A stretch of DNA of 64,000 nt, from contig WBMZ01009490.1 in assembly GCA_013400975.1 (NCBI GenBank), forward strand, positions 1-64,000, given 5' to 3'. Source of the stretch: Atrichornis clamosus (taxonomy: Eukaryota > Chordata > Aves > Passeriformes > Menuridae). Below are positions 24,113-37,600 of the stretch, piece by piece. Each line of letters opens with the position of its first letter. Within the stretch, counting starts at the first letter, position 1. The notes under the pieces are model-generated. The model saw only the letters and a program-made list of their open reading frames with translations. It was not told the origin of the DNA and did no database searches. Both the position numbers and the translations under genes were made by a program.

Positions 24113-26116
24113 TAGACACTCCGCAGTAAATGAGACAAGTCAGAGCTATAAAACGACCTGAGAGACTCACACATTTCTTAAAGGCAGCTGATGTATAGCC
24201 AGGATACCTTGGGGTGGCAATAGCACTAACACACATCTGTGCTTAGGAAACTAGATCCATATATATCTTGTTGATGGCCGTTATGTTGCAAAAGTTATTG
24301 TGTTGAAAAAAACCTATCCAACACCTTTTTAATCACAAGCCAAGTTAAAAAACTTCAATTTTTAAACCCTACTATGGCTCTAATGCAACCTGAGCTCATG
24401 GCAAACCATGGCCATGTTCTCCTGTCCAAATGGAAGTATTGCCAGTTTTATTTGACAGAGAGAAATTGCAAAGTGTTGCCCATAATCACCAGGAAAATCA
24501 AGAGTGCAAGGGGAATATGAACTCAAAACTTGATAGTTTTTTTTCTTTTTCCTCTGACAATACAAGAATGAAGGGGCTCTTCTATTCCCTAAAAAAAACA
24601 AATGAAAGCAATGCACTGGATAAATAATCTCACTTCCTTTTCCAGCTGTAGATTCACCTCTCTTAATGTGCATTGGCTGAACGAGCTACTACCTCCACCT
24701 TGTTTTAGTAAAGCTTCTTATGAGCAGATGCTTAATTTGCAGATAGGTGTCTAACATTAGGCAGCTAAGTTGAAAGGCAAAAGGAAAAAAAAAAAGCATA
24801 TGGACAACATTTGCAGCCAGTCGCAACTCTGTTCCAGAGCAGATGGAGGCCTTGTCATTCAGGGGTTTCCTCACATACACCAAGCAGTTCAGTGGGGATA
24901 GGGAAAGGGGCTTCTGTTTGAATGCTTCTGTCTGGAACCAGATTAGAGGAAAGCACGCTTTTCCACAGCACACGCCTTGTGTTACATTAAACATGCATGT
25001 GCAACTTCAGCTTTTATTCAGTGATCTGAAACAGAGCCCTCCAGGGTGCTAAGGGTTAGTGAGTTTTTGTTTGTTTATCTGTATGTTATTTTACAGTTTC
25101 TAGTGCCCAAGGAGTTTGTTAAGAAATTAAAACACCTCGCTGGATCTATCCTGCTGTGGTTGCTGCCTCCTAGTATTTCCCTCCTTCCTTTGTCCAGAAG
25201 TGCCTGATGCTCACAGGGGAAGGCGAGGAGAACACCACAAAGAGACAAGTCTCATCTCACTGGGTACTGTAGATGTTTGGTCTTAATTCATGGAGCATCA
25301 TTTCCACGTTTCCTGGTCCTTACATAACAGGGTTGGGGAGGAGCACAGTGATTTTGAAAGCTCACCGTTATACTGCCTGCTTTTGATGAAATGCTGTTGT
25401 TTAGAAGCAGGTAGGCACAAGGTTTCCCAACAGGGAAGCTCACTTTGCCTTCTGCTGGCTGCCATCCACTGTCAGACATCAACCTTCCCAAGGCAAAGAA
25501 CAAGAAGGCCCCTTGACATACGTCCTATTATCCCACCTCTTACAGGGAATCTCGCTGGCCTCACCCACCGCCTCTCACCACGGGCTCCAGCAGCTGGCCG
25601 AAGTTTGCAGAAAAAGGAGAAAAACTGTAGTAATAGTAACAGGCTTAATTATCTCAGCTGCACGGGTGACAGGAGCTGAGCAGTTGCCAGTTTTAACAGC
25701 CTGTGGTCGAGAGACACTGAACTGCATCACCCAGAAGTCAAATGAGGGTTGGTCACAACTCGCTGCAGGCCAGCGGCTCCAGGGGAGGCGCAGGGCACGC
25801 ACAGATCTCTGCGGCCCTGCCCAGAGCTGTCCCGTGTGGAGCTGCCAGCCCCGTCTGAAGGAGTCACACACGAGGCACATGGCACCGGCGGGCCTCCAGG
25901 GAGCTGCCAGGCTCTGTGCCCTGGAGGAGCCGGCTGGGATTAACAGGAGGATCCTGTCTTCCAAGTCTGTGGCTGGAAAGCTCAGCTCCAGAGGTGGCTT
26001 AGCACCGTGCCATGCACCTTGCAGCAGCTGACAGGTCCAGCTGGGCTCTAACCTGCTCGGTTTTCATCAGCCTTCCTCTGTCTTGGGCAACAGCCATTGA
26101 AAATACTGGAAGTAGC

Positions 26117-26340
26117 CTCTTCCCCAGGGAACTGGCACAACCACCCAGAGGTGGTCAGGCACTAGAACTCCCCCAGGGAAGTGGTCACGGCCCCAGGTCT
26201 GCCAGAGTCCAAAAAACATCTGAATAAGGCTCTCAGGCACATAGTGCAACTCCCAGGGCTGGTCCCAACAGGGCCAGGAGTTGGGTCTGATTACCCTTGT
26301 GGGTCCCTTCCAACTTGGGATGTTATTCTGTGATTCTATG
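26117..26340 (+). mobile_element. CR1 LINE 3' fragment
   Basis: Plus-oriented CR1 tail containing CCCAGGGAAGTGGTCACGGC, GGGCCAGGAGTTGGGTCTGA and GTGGGTCCCTTCCAACTTGG, and ending in ATTCTGTGATTCTATG. The 5' boundary is approximate. Confidence 0.9.
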
Positions 26341-28117
26341 TATAGCACTGCAACAGTGAACTCTAAAAATCCCCATGAGTACATGAATGCCATTAGGAAG
26401 AACAATACATTCAGCGTTTATTAGGTTTTTTGCCTTTGTCGATCAGGGTGATCCACATGTTTTGAAGAACCAGCACCTAAGTGCCTACAGTGGTAAAGTG
26501 GGAGAGCAGAGGGGGAAAGGAAGGGAAACAAGAACTGAATCCAAGGTGGAAGCAAGCGGCAGTACAACAGACAGCTGGTGTTTGGGTGGTGGTAAATCAC
26601 CCTGAAATGAGCCTCTTCCCTCAGCTCAATGAGGCCTAAACAACAAAGGAAGGCACAGCTTGCAGCCGGACAGCCTGCTAGCCAACCACAGACACACATG
26701 ACAGCTTCATTCAGGAGCCCGGAGTCAATACAAAAGCTCCGAAATCAATCCGACATCCTGCGACCTCAAACAATGCGCCAAATCTTCTCAGAATTGGAGC
26801 CCCAAATGAGGGGGAGCAGCATTCAAGGGAGATCAAAACGCAGGGCTGGCATTGAAAGGGACTAAAAAGGAGAAGAATGTTCCCAGTTTATTAATGGTGA
26901 GGTCTGGCCGGCTGCATCCCAGCCACCATAGGTTACGTTCATTAAAGGGCAGCGCTTTGCACGTATTATGCAGAGCGCCCGGAGAGTATGTGTTGTGTGC
27001 GTGTGTGCGCCAGCGTGCCCCTCACTTGCTAGAGATCAGGATGTGCCTTTCTGCTTAGCACTGTTGTCTCCATCAGAAATTCCTCCTGTGTGAACCGCAA
27101 ACGGGGTTTTTTCCCACTTGAGCGACTGTATGGGCGCAGACGCGCACACGTACACATGCTCTCTCCCATCCCTGAGCCTGAAAAGCATAAAGGAACTCAG
27201 ACAGGCTCTTTCCAAGTTAAAAAAAAAAGAAAAAAAAGAAAAAAAAGAAGACAACATTTCACATCCCCTTCCCTTCTGGCCATACTTTCAGCTCACACAC
27301 ACAAAATCTATTACAAAAGACCAAATCATTATGCGATTGCCGCTACTGCTGATGGAGTTGATTGCTCCATAAACCCCACTCCTACATGCTATAAAGGACC
27401 TGGTCCCACAGCACAACAAATCCATAAAGGAGAGAAAGGTTAAAAAAAGAAAACCTGCTTCAGTCCCTGGAGTTGTCCCCTCCAGGCAGGATTGCCCCTG
27501 CTGGGGTAGTTTCACTGGCAGAATCTGTCTTGCAGCACTACACAAAAATAGCACCCTTCCCCCTTCAGCAACAAAAAGGCCAAGCAAATCCTTTTTGTCA
27601 GCTTCCCTTTGAAGGCAGGTGGAATAGTAGAATACAGAAATACATGAAAAAAAAATATAAATATCATTTGCAAAATACTGTTTGGATTTGCCTCTGCTAA
27701 TTGTCTTCTTTTCATGCCACATTTGAAAGACTCAGACCTTGAAAGTTCTCTGCTCCTCAGATGCACAGCCCAAGACGGAGGGCTCACTAGAGGAGGTCAG
27801 ACTTGAAAAATATTTCTTTTTTTGTGCTGAAATGTGAGCAAATGAAGAAATTTTCAAAACCATCTCTGAGTCTTGATGCACATTTCCCATGAGTTTTTAC
27901 TGAAGATGTGTCAAAACTTAATTGTCTTTGCTCTTCATGTGTCACACTGATCTGATATTCAGAACAGACATGGCTGTGGAAGCTAGCAAGCTCTCTCAAA
28001 TTTGGGGAATCCTATGTAAACGGAAACTGAAAACATTAAATATTGCTTAGGATGCAGGAATTCCCATGTAGTTTATCTCAAAATTTAGGGGAAAAAGTTA
28101 GAAAAAATGTGCACACT

Positions 28118-28260
28118 CCATCCCTGAAAGTGTTCAAGACCAGGTTGGATGCGGCTTTGAGCAACTTGGTCTAGCGGAAGGTTCCCTGACCATGGCAGGA
28201 GGTTGAAGCTAGATAATCTTTAAAGTCCTTTCCAACCCAAATTGTTCTGTGACTCTATGA
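28118..28260 (+). mobile_element. CR1 LINE 3' fragment
   Basis: Plus-oriented CR1 tail with TTCAAGACCAGGTTGGATG, GAGCAACTTGGTCTAG and TCCTTTCCAACCCAAATTG, ending in TTCTGTGACTCTATGAA. Confidence 0.9.
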
Positions 28261-30544
28261 AATGAATGTTATGGCTCCACAAAAAACCCTTTATGGTTTA
28301 TTCACCCTTTATTTCACCAGTCTACACTATTATTGCCACAAGTCTGGAGTCCTTGCAGACCATGAGCATGATCCCTATTTCCTCCTTTGCGAAGACATCT
28401 CTAATTTTACCTTGTGATAATGTCATACAGATGCCAGAGGGCAACCGGACAAAGACAAGTACAGCAGATTCAAACAAGCATTTTCAAGGTAGGATGGAAG
28501 ATCCACTCCAAGGGCAGGACAAGACGAGGTGATATCCAAGCCCCAGACAAGAAGACTGGAGCAGTCTTCATCCGGTTTATCAACAATAAGTCAAAAAGCC
28601 TCTCCATTAGCTTTCATAGAAAGAGGAAAACTACATCCAGGCTGGGCGAGTGCCCAAATATGTGGTAGATGAGTGGCAGGAAATTATGAGGGCTGAAACA
28701 GTTCCTAACACTGCAGATGAAACAGAGTCTGCAGGGATCAAATGGAGAAAGATTCAAGATTAAGTTTGTTGTGAGGGTAATAAAGTAGAAGTTTTTTTCA
28801 GATATCTAACGAGCCTAAATGTACGTTTTTCAAATTCAGGAAAACTGAGCTCTCTTATTTGGATGAACTGCTTTTCTTTTTTTCAATCTTGTCTGCTTTA
28901 AAGTCTGCTATTTGAATAATTTAACAATCTATCTTAAATATTTCACCAATAAATCACAGGCTTGTGTTTCTATTTCATGTTAAAACTAATCAGTGGAGGA
29001 GTGCCTGAGCTGTAAGTTAAAATTCTGCTCCACCAAGCCAGCGATGCATAATCATTTCTCTGCAGAATCTCTGGTGAATAAAAACTTCTCTGCAGAATTA
29101 ATGTCATATAAAAAGTTCTTTGTGCAGGCGTAGAGCGCAACTGTGGCCCAGGATCATCTGCATCCTGCCAACAGGGTCAGGATTTCCAGAGCTAATTGGT
29201 TTGTAGAGTTTTCCCACCCTGGCAAGCACAAGTGTGGAGCACAGGGCTGAATCCCAGATATGGGCACATCGAGATGGAGTTCCATCCACTGGTCAGGATG
29301 CTGATAATATGCACAGAACTCCAAATGGTCCATGCCTGTGATGATTGTATTGGGATTCCATGGTTGTTCCCATCAAAGAGGAGAAATGGAACATAATTAT
29401 GATGTTGTTGGCCAAAATGGGTGGTTTTTAAAAGTGCCTCTGGGACAAAGGTGTTGAGAGTTTGTACCAAGGAACACCAAATCCACTGAGCATCAGCAGG
29501 AATAAAACTTCTCAAGTTCCTAAATTGTGTAGCCGTTATAAACTGCATTTCAACAAAGTTGTGATGCAAAAGCAACACATTTATAAAAATTAAGAAAAGT
29601 ACATCTGTCTCTCCTCACTGTCTCCCAAAGTCCAAGTATATCAAAACAAAGCCAGGAAGCCTCACATATCTATAATTTAGTGCAATTCACTCTAATTTTG
29701 TTCCTAAATCATTGAGACACATTCAAGGCAAGACTCCCTTTGGTCTCAGTCAGCAAAATCCAAAATGCATGAATGATGTGAATAGATAGCCAGAAGCTGA
29801 TAACTAGCATATTGAATCCAAAAAACAAATTGAGAGAGAGAAAAATGAAGGCCAAAACAGAAGGGAAGGGGAAAGGGGAATCGCTGTCAACTGCATTGTT
29901 TCTAAGCTGTTTTTAATTTTCGTCTCTGTCAGCTTTTTACTTTGGTTTGTTTCAAAACCTAAAAAGTCATGCCTTTTGTTTCAAAGAAGTGTTTAGTGGA
30001 TGATCTCATGTTGATGCCCATAGGAGCAAAGCATACACAATGCTATATGCACAGAAAAAAAAGTCATTTAGGGCAGCATGGCTCCCCTTCTGCAGCTGGG
30101 CAAATGTCTCCACATCCCAGCTCCTAAACCTGGCTGGAGCTTGCCTGGGGCAGGATGGGCGAGATGGAAATTGGAGACATGTCCTCCTCCTCCTCCTCGT
30201 TTGAGGCAGACATCCCCATCTTTCCTTCCCACGTGCAGCCAACAAGGCTTCCTGCACAAACCAACACGGAAACAGCTAATTTACTGCTTTGTGTCAGGAA
30301 TGCAGCCAAGGTTTCAGTCCCCTGCACCCTGGACTCCCCTCAGCTGGCCTGCTTCATCTCAAAAGGGGTCTTCCCTCCTTCCTGCCCCTCCCCTCCAACA
30401 CACACTCCTCCTCCTCTTCTGCTTTGTAAGTTATCTCCTGAAAGCCACTTCCCAACAGGAGTTGAAATTAAACAGGCTGCCCATATGCCATGGCTCACTT
30501 GTTGTCTGTTCCCCTCACTGCCATCTGGCCTATTTGCTCAGCCA

Positions 30545-30652
30545 AAGAGAGAAAAAAAGAGTGAAAAAAAAAAAAACCAAGGAAAAAAGAAGAAAAGAAA
30601 ATAAAACAAAAGAAAAAGGGGTGGGGGGAGAAGGAAAAGAAAAAGGATAAAT
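30545..30652 (+). repeat. Purine-rich tract
   Basis: About 108 nt in which nearly every plus-strand base is A or G, including a 12-nt A run and a GGGGTGGGGGG core. It is low-complexity and capable of unusual DNA structure. Confidence 0.85.
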
Positions 30653-31538
30653 CCAGACACAATGAAGACGATGAGGGAGGTGATGATGCTGACTCTCGCA
30701 TCTGCTCCTTGGCCAGGCTCCCAGATAGATCAGTAATGGCGAGCAGTAGAACCAGTGACAATTAACCCAAACACAGTCCTGTTTATTTAACCTGTTCACA
30801 GAGATCAGCCCATGTGCTGGTCCCCTGGCAAGGAGGCACCACACTCCAGCAAGGAGATTCCCACTGAGAAACCTCCAGCCAGAGGAGGCAGAGGGAGATC
30901 CTCATCTCCTGAACCAGTCTGGAGTAAAACAAACCCAGATTCTTCAGAGCAGGATGATTGTGATGCCAGGCTAAGATTTTCCTTAACTTTCCAAGTCACC
31001 TTATTTTTTTCTAGTATAGCACAGGCTAGAGCAAGGAGAGAGGTGTGACAGGGAGAGGGAGAAGTTAGGTTTTGATGCACCCTAATTTCCCAAGCTCCTG
31101 ACCCCGCAAAACCAGAGGAAAAGAAAGAAAGGAAGTGGTAATAAAGAAATCAGAAGAGAAAAAAATAAAGTTATCCTGAAATACATCACTTTTTTCACAC
31201 TTCATCTTTAAAAACTTTTCATCCCTAGAAAGTGCAGACAGCAGAGAATTAAAAAAATAAAGAGGGGGGTGAGGGGAAAGAGGCTGGCGCAAGGAACTGC
31301 ATGGCTCACCATTACTAAACAATTGTACCAGGGCAGGAAGAAAGTTTGGGAGCAGGTTTGTGGGTGTCACAGAAGTTATGTTTGTTTTTCAAGCTGGAGT
31401 GAAAATTTCAAGGTTAAAAAAAATAGATTAACCTGAAATTAGTTTTCTAAACCAGACAACTACTAAGCCATTTAAACAGCAGTCTGAAAATGGAGTAAGA
31501 AAACCTATTTTTCAACACCTTTTACTGCTTTGCCTTTC

Positions 31539-31559
31539 TTTTTTTTTTTTTTTTTTTTT
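31539..31559 (+). repeat. Poly-T run
   Basis: Twenty-one consecutive T. Confidence 0.95.
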
Positions 31560-32327
31560 AACTTGCATTGAGACACTGCATACATGTGCAGAGGTGGGTG
31601 CATATGCCAATTAGGGATTTAATTGAGTTTCAGCCCTCTTACCTAGTTTTGCATGCATTCTCCTCCAAGCAACGGGAGCAGGATTCAGCTGGCGCTCTCC
31701 CCTGCAGAGCGCAAAGCGCGGGGAGCGCGGAAGCGTGTGCATGGACGCACGTGCCTGGCAATGAGGTGGGTGTCAAGATCCATACAACTGGTTCCTCTGG
31801 AGGCAAACCCCACTGAGCCACGAGATGATGATAATTGCCACTAGAGCTCCATGAGATCATGGAGGGGAAGCCCCTGCAGGGAGCGGCGGCCGGGGAGGGA
31901 GAGCAGACCTCCTCTTTCCAGGGGTTGTGTGCGGGCACAGATAAGCCCTAGACGCTTCCCAGATGGAGAGGTGCCACGCAGACCACTAGGGAAGGAGCCC
32001 TTCCATTAGCCATGTGCCTACACCTGAGTCCTTCCCAAACACAGAGCAGAGATGATCCTCCTGAAGGCAGTACCTTCTGATTCGAGGCTGTGTTTTTCCA
32101 CTGCAGCCTGACTCAGCAACAGAGCAAAACTGAGCAGATTGAAGTTTTCATGCGTGATCCTCCCTCTCCTTGCCACTGATCAACACGAGCACTCTCTTTC
32201 TTGGGCTCCCCGTTCATCTGCACCTGCACCAGCACTCGTAAGGAAGCAACATGCAGAGTGTGGCAAGGGGTGCCCCAAAGGAAAGGCTGCGCTGACTTTT
32301 CCATCAGCTGAGCCTGCAGTCCCTAAT

Positions 32328-32440
32328 ATAGAATCATAAAATCATAGAATGTTCTGAGTTGGAAGGGACCAACCACAGGAATCATCAAGCCCAGCTCCTG
32401 GCCCTGCACAGGACAACTCCAAGATTCACACCACGTGCCT
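32328..32440 (-). mobile_element. CR1 LINE 3' fragment
   Basis: Minus-oriented, very short CR1 tail. It shows three terminal-repeat units (AGAATCATAAAATCATAGAA) followed by GAGTTGGAAGGGACC and CAGCTCCTGGCCCTGCACAG. Confidence 0.88.
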
Positions 32441-34210
32441 AGTACTAGGGAACTACTCTTTCCCAACCAAGCAGCCCACTTGTTGCCTTCAGAAAGGAGG
32501 AAATGCTTTGAGAATGCAAAATACTTTGTGACAGTGAAAATACAAGTTCACCTAAAACTGAAACACAACAGCGTTTCCAACTTTAATGCTGCTGCAGTCA
32601 CCCCACAGACGGGCCTCCAGATTTGGGAACCAGTAAAAGCTGGAACAGCCAGGGAGAAGTCCTCTGTGAGCAGATGAATTTCACCACAGGTTTTGGCTGA
32701 CATCACCAGCCCATCCTTGCTCCATTGTTGTAGTTTATGATCTCACCACGAAGCACCTCTGTGGAGCCATTCCCCCCTATCTTGCTACAGCCCATCCATT
32801 ACCCACTGCCTAATTACTTCCACAGCGCTGCTGCAACAGAGATATTTCCTACAGCTGAACATTTGTATTCCCCAGAGCTGGCACCTGCCAGGTCAAGTTC
32901 CTCAGTCTTTACATTTGATGTTACTAGAGTGGGAAGGTGTTCCAGAGAACAGAAAAGCACATGAAGACAGCAATCAATCTGATTCCTCCGTTTGCATTTT
33001 CCTTTAAACAAAAAGGGACTTGTTAAAGATCATACTGCATTACTCTATGGAAATAGGATGGAAGGAAAGGGGATTTGTGTTGACTACAATCTGTCCAATA
33101 CACCATTAAATCAGAATTCTCTCGTTAGGGATAACAATGTACTGCAACAAAATCAATAGGAAGGCAGCGTAGTATGGAAAACTGAGAAGAGGAGAGTTTT
33201 TCTTGTACTTCTCTTTTGAGATGTGGGAGTTGGGAGCAATCAACACTGAGCTCATGGCATCCAAGCTGACTCCTGAACACTGTGTCCCCTCTGGGGTCTC
33301 AGTGTTCCTCAAAACCAAGCAGCTCGTCCTGTGAAGGGGAGGAGGATACTGCTCATTTTGTAGATTGCAGGGAAAGCCCCAAGAGATCCCCTATTGTGCC
33401 CACTTACAGGATGCTGCTTGCAGCAGGTCAAGGAGCAGCAAGTACCAACTTTCACCTCTCTGACTGGAGCTTTTGAGCACCAAGCCATCCCAGAAACACA
33501 TAATTTCATATTTCCAGCCTGTATCAAGGTTTCAGTATGCTCTGCATCTGTATGTTTTGATAAGGGAATATGCTGTCCCCTCAGGACTGTGCTATTGGCA
33601 TGACACTGAGAAATTTTGGGGTCCTTGACTTGTTTTCCCTCTGAGAGTATTCGGTAGTTTGAAAATCAGTTTCACTCTCTCTGATTCTTTCCCTTCTCCC
33701 ATGTTTAATGGCAAGAAATCTTTTCATTATAAGATTTCTTCGGTGGGCCTGAGAGCAGATTTTCAAACCAATATTAGGACCATCTCTGATCTACCACACT
33801 TGAGGTGTTCAGCTATGACTCCTTAATTCATGCAACAGAATCTAATGCCTTCAAAGCTCTCCCACCCAAATATTGGATTAATAAAGGCATATGGAATTCA
33901 TCTAAACCTGGATATTTCAACCTCCAGCAGCTACAAGGCCACTAGTAGCGTAACTTAATATGTTTGCCCTTCTTGGCCTCATAAGGCCAAAGAACAACTG
34001 TCATTTTTAAAGAGGAGCTTCCTCAGTGCCATATCATGCCTAAACATGCTGGTAAAAGGGGCAACACACTCAGGCACTATTTCTGTGGCAGGCTGTCTCT
34101 CAGTGGCCAAGGAAGCCCAACCACACCACCAGTGTGAAGAGTCAAAAACGTGAGAGCACTCTGATGCCTTTCTGGTGACCAGTGACAAGGAAATGGAATG
34201 AAGTTGTTTG

Positions 34211-34452
34211 TGTCAGGGGAGGTTTAGGTTGGATATTAGGAAAAGGTTCTTCCCCCAGAGGGTGACTGAGAACTGGATCAGGCTCCCCCAGGGCAGTGGT
34301 CACAGCATCAAACCTGACAGAGTTCAAGAAGCATTTGGACAATGCTCTCTAGAACAAAGTGTGATTTTTGGGGGTGTCCTGTGCAGGATCATGCAGTGGG
34401 CTCAATGTTCCTTGTGGTTCCCTTCCAATTCAGGATGTTCTATGATTCTATG
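34211..34452 (+). mobile_element. CR1 LINE 3' fragment
   Basis: Plus-oriented CR1 tail with TTTAGGTTGGATATTAGGAA, CAGGCTCCCCCAGGGCAGTG and GTGGTTCCCTTCCAATTCAG, ending in TTCTATGATTCTATGA. Confidence 0.9.
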
Positions 34453-36103
34453 AAGACCTGAGTCCCTCTATCCTGACAGCCACACATTTCGCAGCCATGA
34501 CGGTTGTTGGTGCAAGGCTGCCAAGCTTGTCTTAGCTGGTGGTTCTTATCAGATTCTCACCTTTAGGGATGCTTCAAGGCCATTTGCCACCCTCAGCTTC
34601 CCATATCAGCTGTCTCAACATCCGTGTTGGAAGTTCAAAAAAACCTCCAGGCTCTGAGTCACAGCGGGCCACAAATCCACTGTGGATAAGACTGGACCAA
34701 AGCCGACGCCTCTCTTCTCCAGCAAGAGCTGGATCCAAAACTACAGGAAATGGAATGGTGACATGCAAATCAGTGGCAAGCACGAAGAGATAACCAGCTG
34801 CTGGCCAGGCAGCCTGCTTTGCCACAAAGGAGACAAAGCACAACCAAAAGCCCCTTAGTTCCCAGAAGAGGCCAGGGACAGCCCAGGCAGAGCAGCAGGG
34901 CCAGGGCAGAGCCTCCTCCCTGGCCTGCCCGGAGCTTCCAAGGCCTAAATCAAAGCAGCAGGAAGAACTCGAATGCTTGGAAATCTTCAGTTTGGGCTTG
35001 TTTTAACAATGGTGTCAGTTAATAAATAAATAAAAATAAATAATTGCCCAATGATCTCTCTTACCTAGCCAAATGCGGTCAAAAAAAGCATGTTTATTTT
35101 CATTTAAATTCCCCAAAGGCAGCGTAGGTTTTCTCTCTGGATGCCTGAAATCCAAAAAACCACTCCAATTTCTGTTCATTTTCATTCTTTGACAGGAAAA
35201 ATTACATTTTTGGGGAAGGCAAGGACTACTTTGTATCCATTCAAAGTCTGAGGGAGATCTTTCCAAACAAACTTATCAAACTTATCAACTCACACCCATG
35301 TTACTTCACCACCTTTCTAATGTTCACTTCAACTTAAGCTCGCTCATCTTATTTGCTTGAGGTGTAACAAGCAAAGCCAGTGGGGGAACAATGAAGTGCA
35401 TCTGTAATTCCTAAAATATTCCAAGCAAGCAAAGAGTACTGGGGGAAGCATGAATTATCTGAGCTTCTATTCCAGTTGTAAAATGCTACAGCAACAGGGC
35501 AAACAACTGAATAATGACACCAAGCTACTGATAGCCCTTGCTCTAAAATACCATCCCTCCTTTTAGCCCCAGATGTTAGGAACTGCATTGCTTTGAACTG
35601 TTATTACCCATCCCTCCCACTCACTCCTCTGAGAAGATAAAAATCAAGGTCTGGGCTGCTGAGTCAGGTTACAAACAACCAAACAAGACATTTATTCAGG
35701 CACAGTTGTTTTTGGTCCCTACTTCACTGAAACTCTGTGTCATGGGGTTTGTAGGAGGCTCCTTAAACTTCTTACGGAAAAATGAGTTGCTGAGAACCAG
35801 AAACAACACACAGGGAGGGAAAAAAAAAAAAGGAAATAAATTTATGTTGTGAACAAGACAAATTTCTAAGCTTCTGGTTAAAAACTGGTTCTTCTCTATA
35901 TAAAATCTTGAACAACTGAGTAGAAGACCCTGGGGAAATGTTATGGTCTGGAAGATAAAACACTAACCTCAAAATTGTGAAACTTAAGCTTTTCGGAAGA
36001 GCAAAGCCATGTATGAATAACCTGTGGCAACACAGGTTACAGCTGTGAGCCTCAGTTGCCCCTGAAAACTGATATCCAAATTGATCTGGGTCTCTATCCC
36101 CAC

Positions 36104-36170
36104 AAAAAAAAAAAAAAACAAAAAAAAAAAAAAAAAAAACCAAAAAAACAACCAAACCAACCAAAATAAA
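36104..36170 (+). repeat. A-rich low-complexity tract
   Basis: Two long A runs, broken by single C bases, followed by AACC and AAACC-like units. Confidence 0.9.
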
Positions 36171-37526
36171 CATATTTCTGTCAGGGTTACAAAACCTGTA
36201 TTACAACAGGTTAATAATTTGGGAATTATTTTGGAAATTAGACCTTTTGAGGTGATCAGACTCATTAGTCCCCCGAGAGAAGCTCTTCTCTTTTTGTTAC
36301 ATGAAAAAGTACAATTTCCCACTCTGGGGTGAGCTTGGTCTTCAGATCTTTGCAGCTGAAGACACCACGGCAAAGTTTAGATTTTCCATTACTCTTGGGC
36401 TTCTTCAAGTCTCCTTTTTAGTTTCAGTTTATATTTCCTGTCTCACTGCCCTTTCATTTTTAGGGTTTCAAATTTAAACAAAAAAACAAAAGCAGCGCTG
36501 ACTCAAGATCTTTTTGTGTTTCTCTCATTTTGACTAGAAACCAGAAGAGGCCAAATAAAATGAAATGATGCTTTGATATCACTTTGGGGTTCAAAGTGCT
36601 TTGTAAACCTTACAAACTAACTCCTTTCTTATAGAGGATGGCGTGTGTTCTCATATCCTTTATTTGCTGGGAGGGAGATCAAAACAGAGGAAGTTTAATG
36701 ACTTGATACTTTCATTTTAAGCATAAAATCCATGTTTCCAATTCCCTGGCTTGCATGCTGGATACCTCTGAGTTTTGAGGTCCAAAACTCTTTGGAATTT
36801 GAACCCCAAACCTTCATGCAAACACGATGCAGCCAAAAATATTGTGCTGAAAATATTAATGAATAAATAAAGCCAAACCTCCCTTGCTGAGCACAGAAGG
36901 GAGAAACTTCCCTTCTGGAGGTGAACAGGGCTTCATGGCTGAGCACCTTGGTCCTTGCTGCAAGACACTGTTTTGTTGCAAGATGTGATTTTGTGTTGGT
37001 CTCAGATCTGCTGGCCTCTCAACATCCCCAAACCAAATAAACAATGACAAGTTTTTAACTGAATTTGACTTCTCATCCTCTTGCTTGTTTTTTTGGGTTT
37101 TTTTTTCTGTCAGGGTTACAAATGAAGGATCAGCTCTTTGGAGACTGCAGCTAGAGCTGTTAAAGCTCCCTTGCTGCCTGCCCTGTGAGGAACACAGGGG
37201 ATGAGTGCTCACATCTTTCTCCTAATTTCAGCACCTGGGAATTATTCCCCTTATCCTCCAATTTTGACCTCTTTTCCTTTCAGTGCCACTTGCACTCAGA
37301 AAGCAAAAATCCAGTCCCGGGAGAATATATGGGATGTTTTACATCCCAGGACAACACTTCAACACTTTGTTTAGGGACTGCAAAAGGAGGCAAGACAATC
37401 ACCTGCTTGAGTGAGCTCTTTGGACGAGGCAAACAAGTGTCACTTTGTTCTCACTTGTGCAACCCAGGCAGAGACTGAGGGGGGTAAGGGAAGGTCAAGA
37501 CAGACCCGTGATTTAAAGGCAGGAGG

Positions 37527-37600
37527 ATGGTTTGATGACTGAATGAGCCGGGGGCTTCACTTTCAGCTCATGCTGACACAGAGCATTATGCAGAGCGGGG
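37527..37600. repeat. Flank shared with 4263-4340, copy B
   Basis: Partner of the stretch at 4263, sitting directly outside the CR1 at 37601. GGGCTTCACTTTCAGCTCA and GCATTATGCAGAG are the clearest shared words. The two copies lie in the same orientation relative to their CR1 tails. Confidence 0.75.

Larger units (their letters stand above)
19520..26116. other. Intronic DNA with one CR1 tail and a tandem duplication
   Basis: No gene is recognised. The stretch holds the 52-bp duplication at 20931-21028, a CR1 tail at 22775 and a MIR-like relic at 24064. A GC-richer patch lies at about 25550-25960. Its open frames (the longest is about 170 codons) match nothing I know. Confidence 0.6.
26341..32327. 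other. Intronic DNA with purine-rich tracts
   Basis: No gene is recognised. The stretch contains a CR1 tail at 28118, A/G-rich tracts at 27218-27252 and 30545-30652, and a 21-nt T-run at 31539. A small CpG-rich patch lies at about 31680-31760. Confidence 0.6.

Noticed and set aside
25513..26031. 172-codon open frame
   Set aside because: No domain, no recognised homology, and no matching splice signals. Likely chance in GC-richer DNA.
26965..26977. Link between ATTATGCAGAGCG here and the CR1-flank repeat at 37527-37600
   Set aside because: Only 13 bp match and no CR1 follows here, so it is probably coincidence.
30078..30650. 190-codon open frame ending in a Lys-rich tail
   Set aside because: The Lys-rich end is only the translated purine tract. 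No homology recognised.
36590..36650. L2/MIR 3'-end relic (AAAGTGCTTTGTAAACC)
   Set aside because: Only one short word matches and the rest does not align, so it is not listed as a feature.
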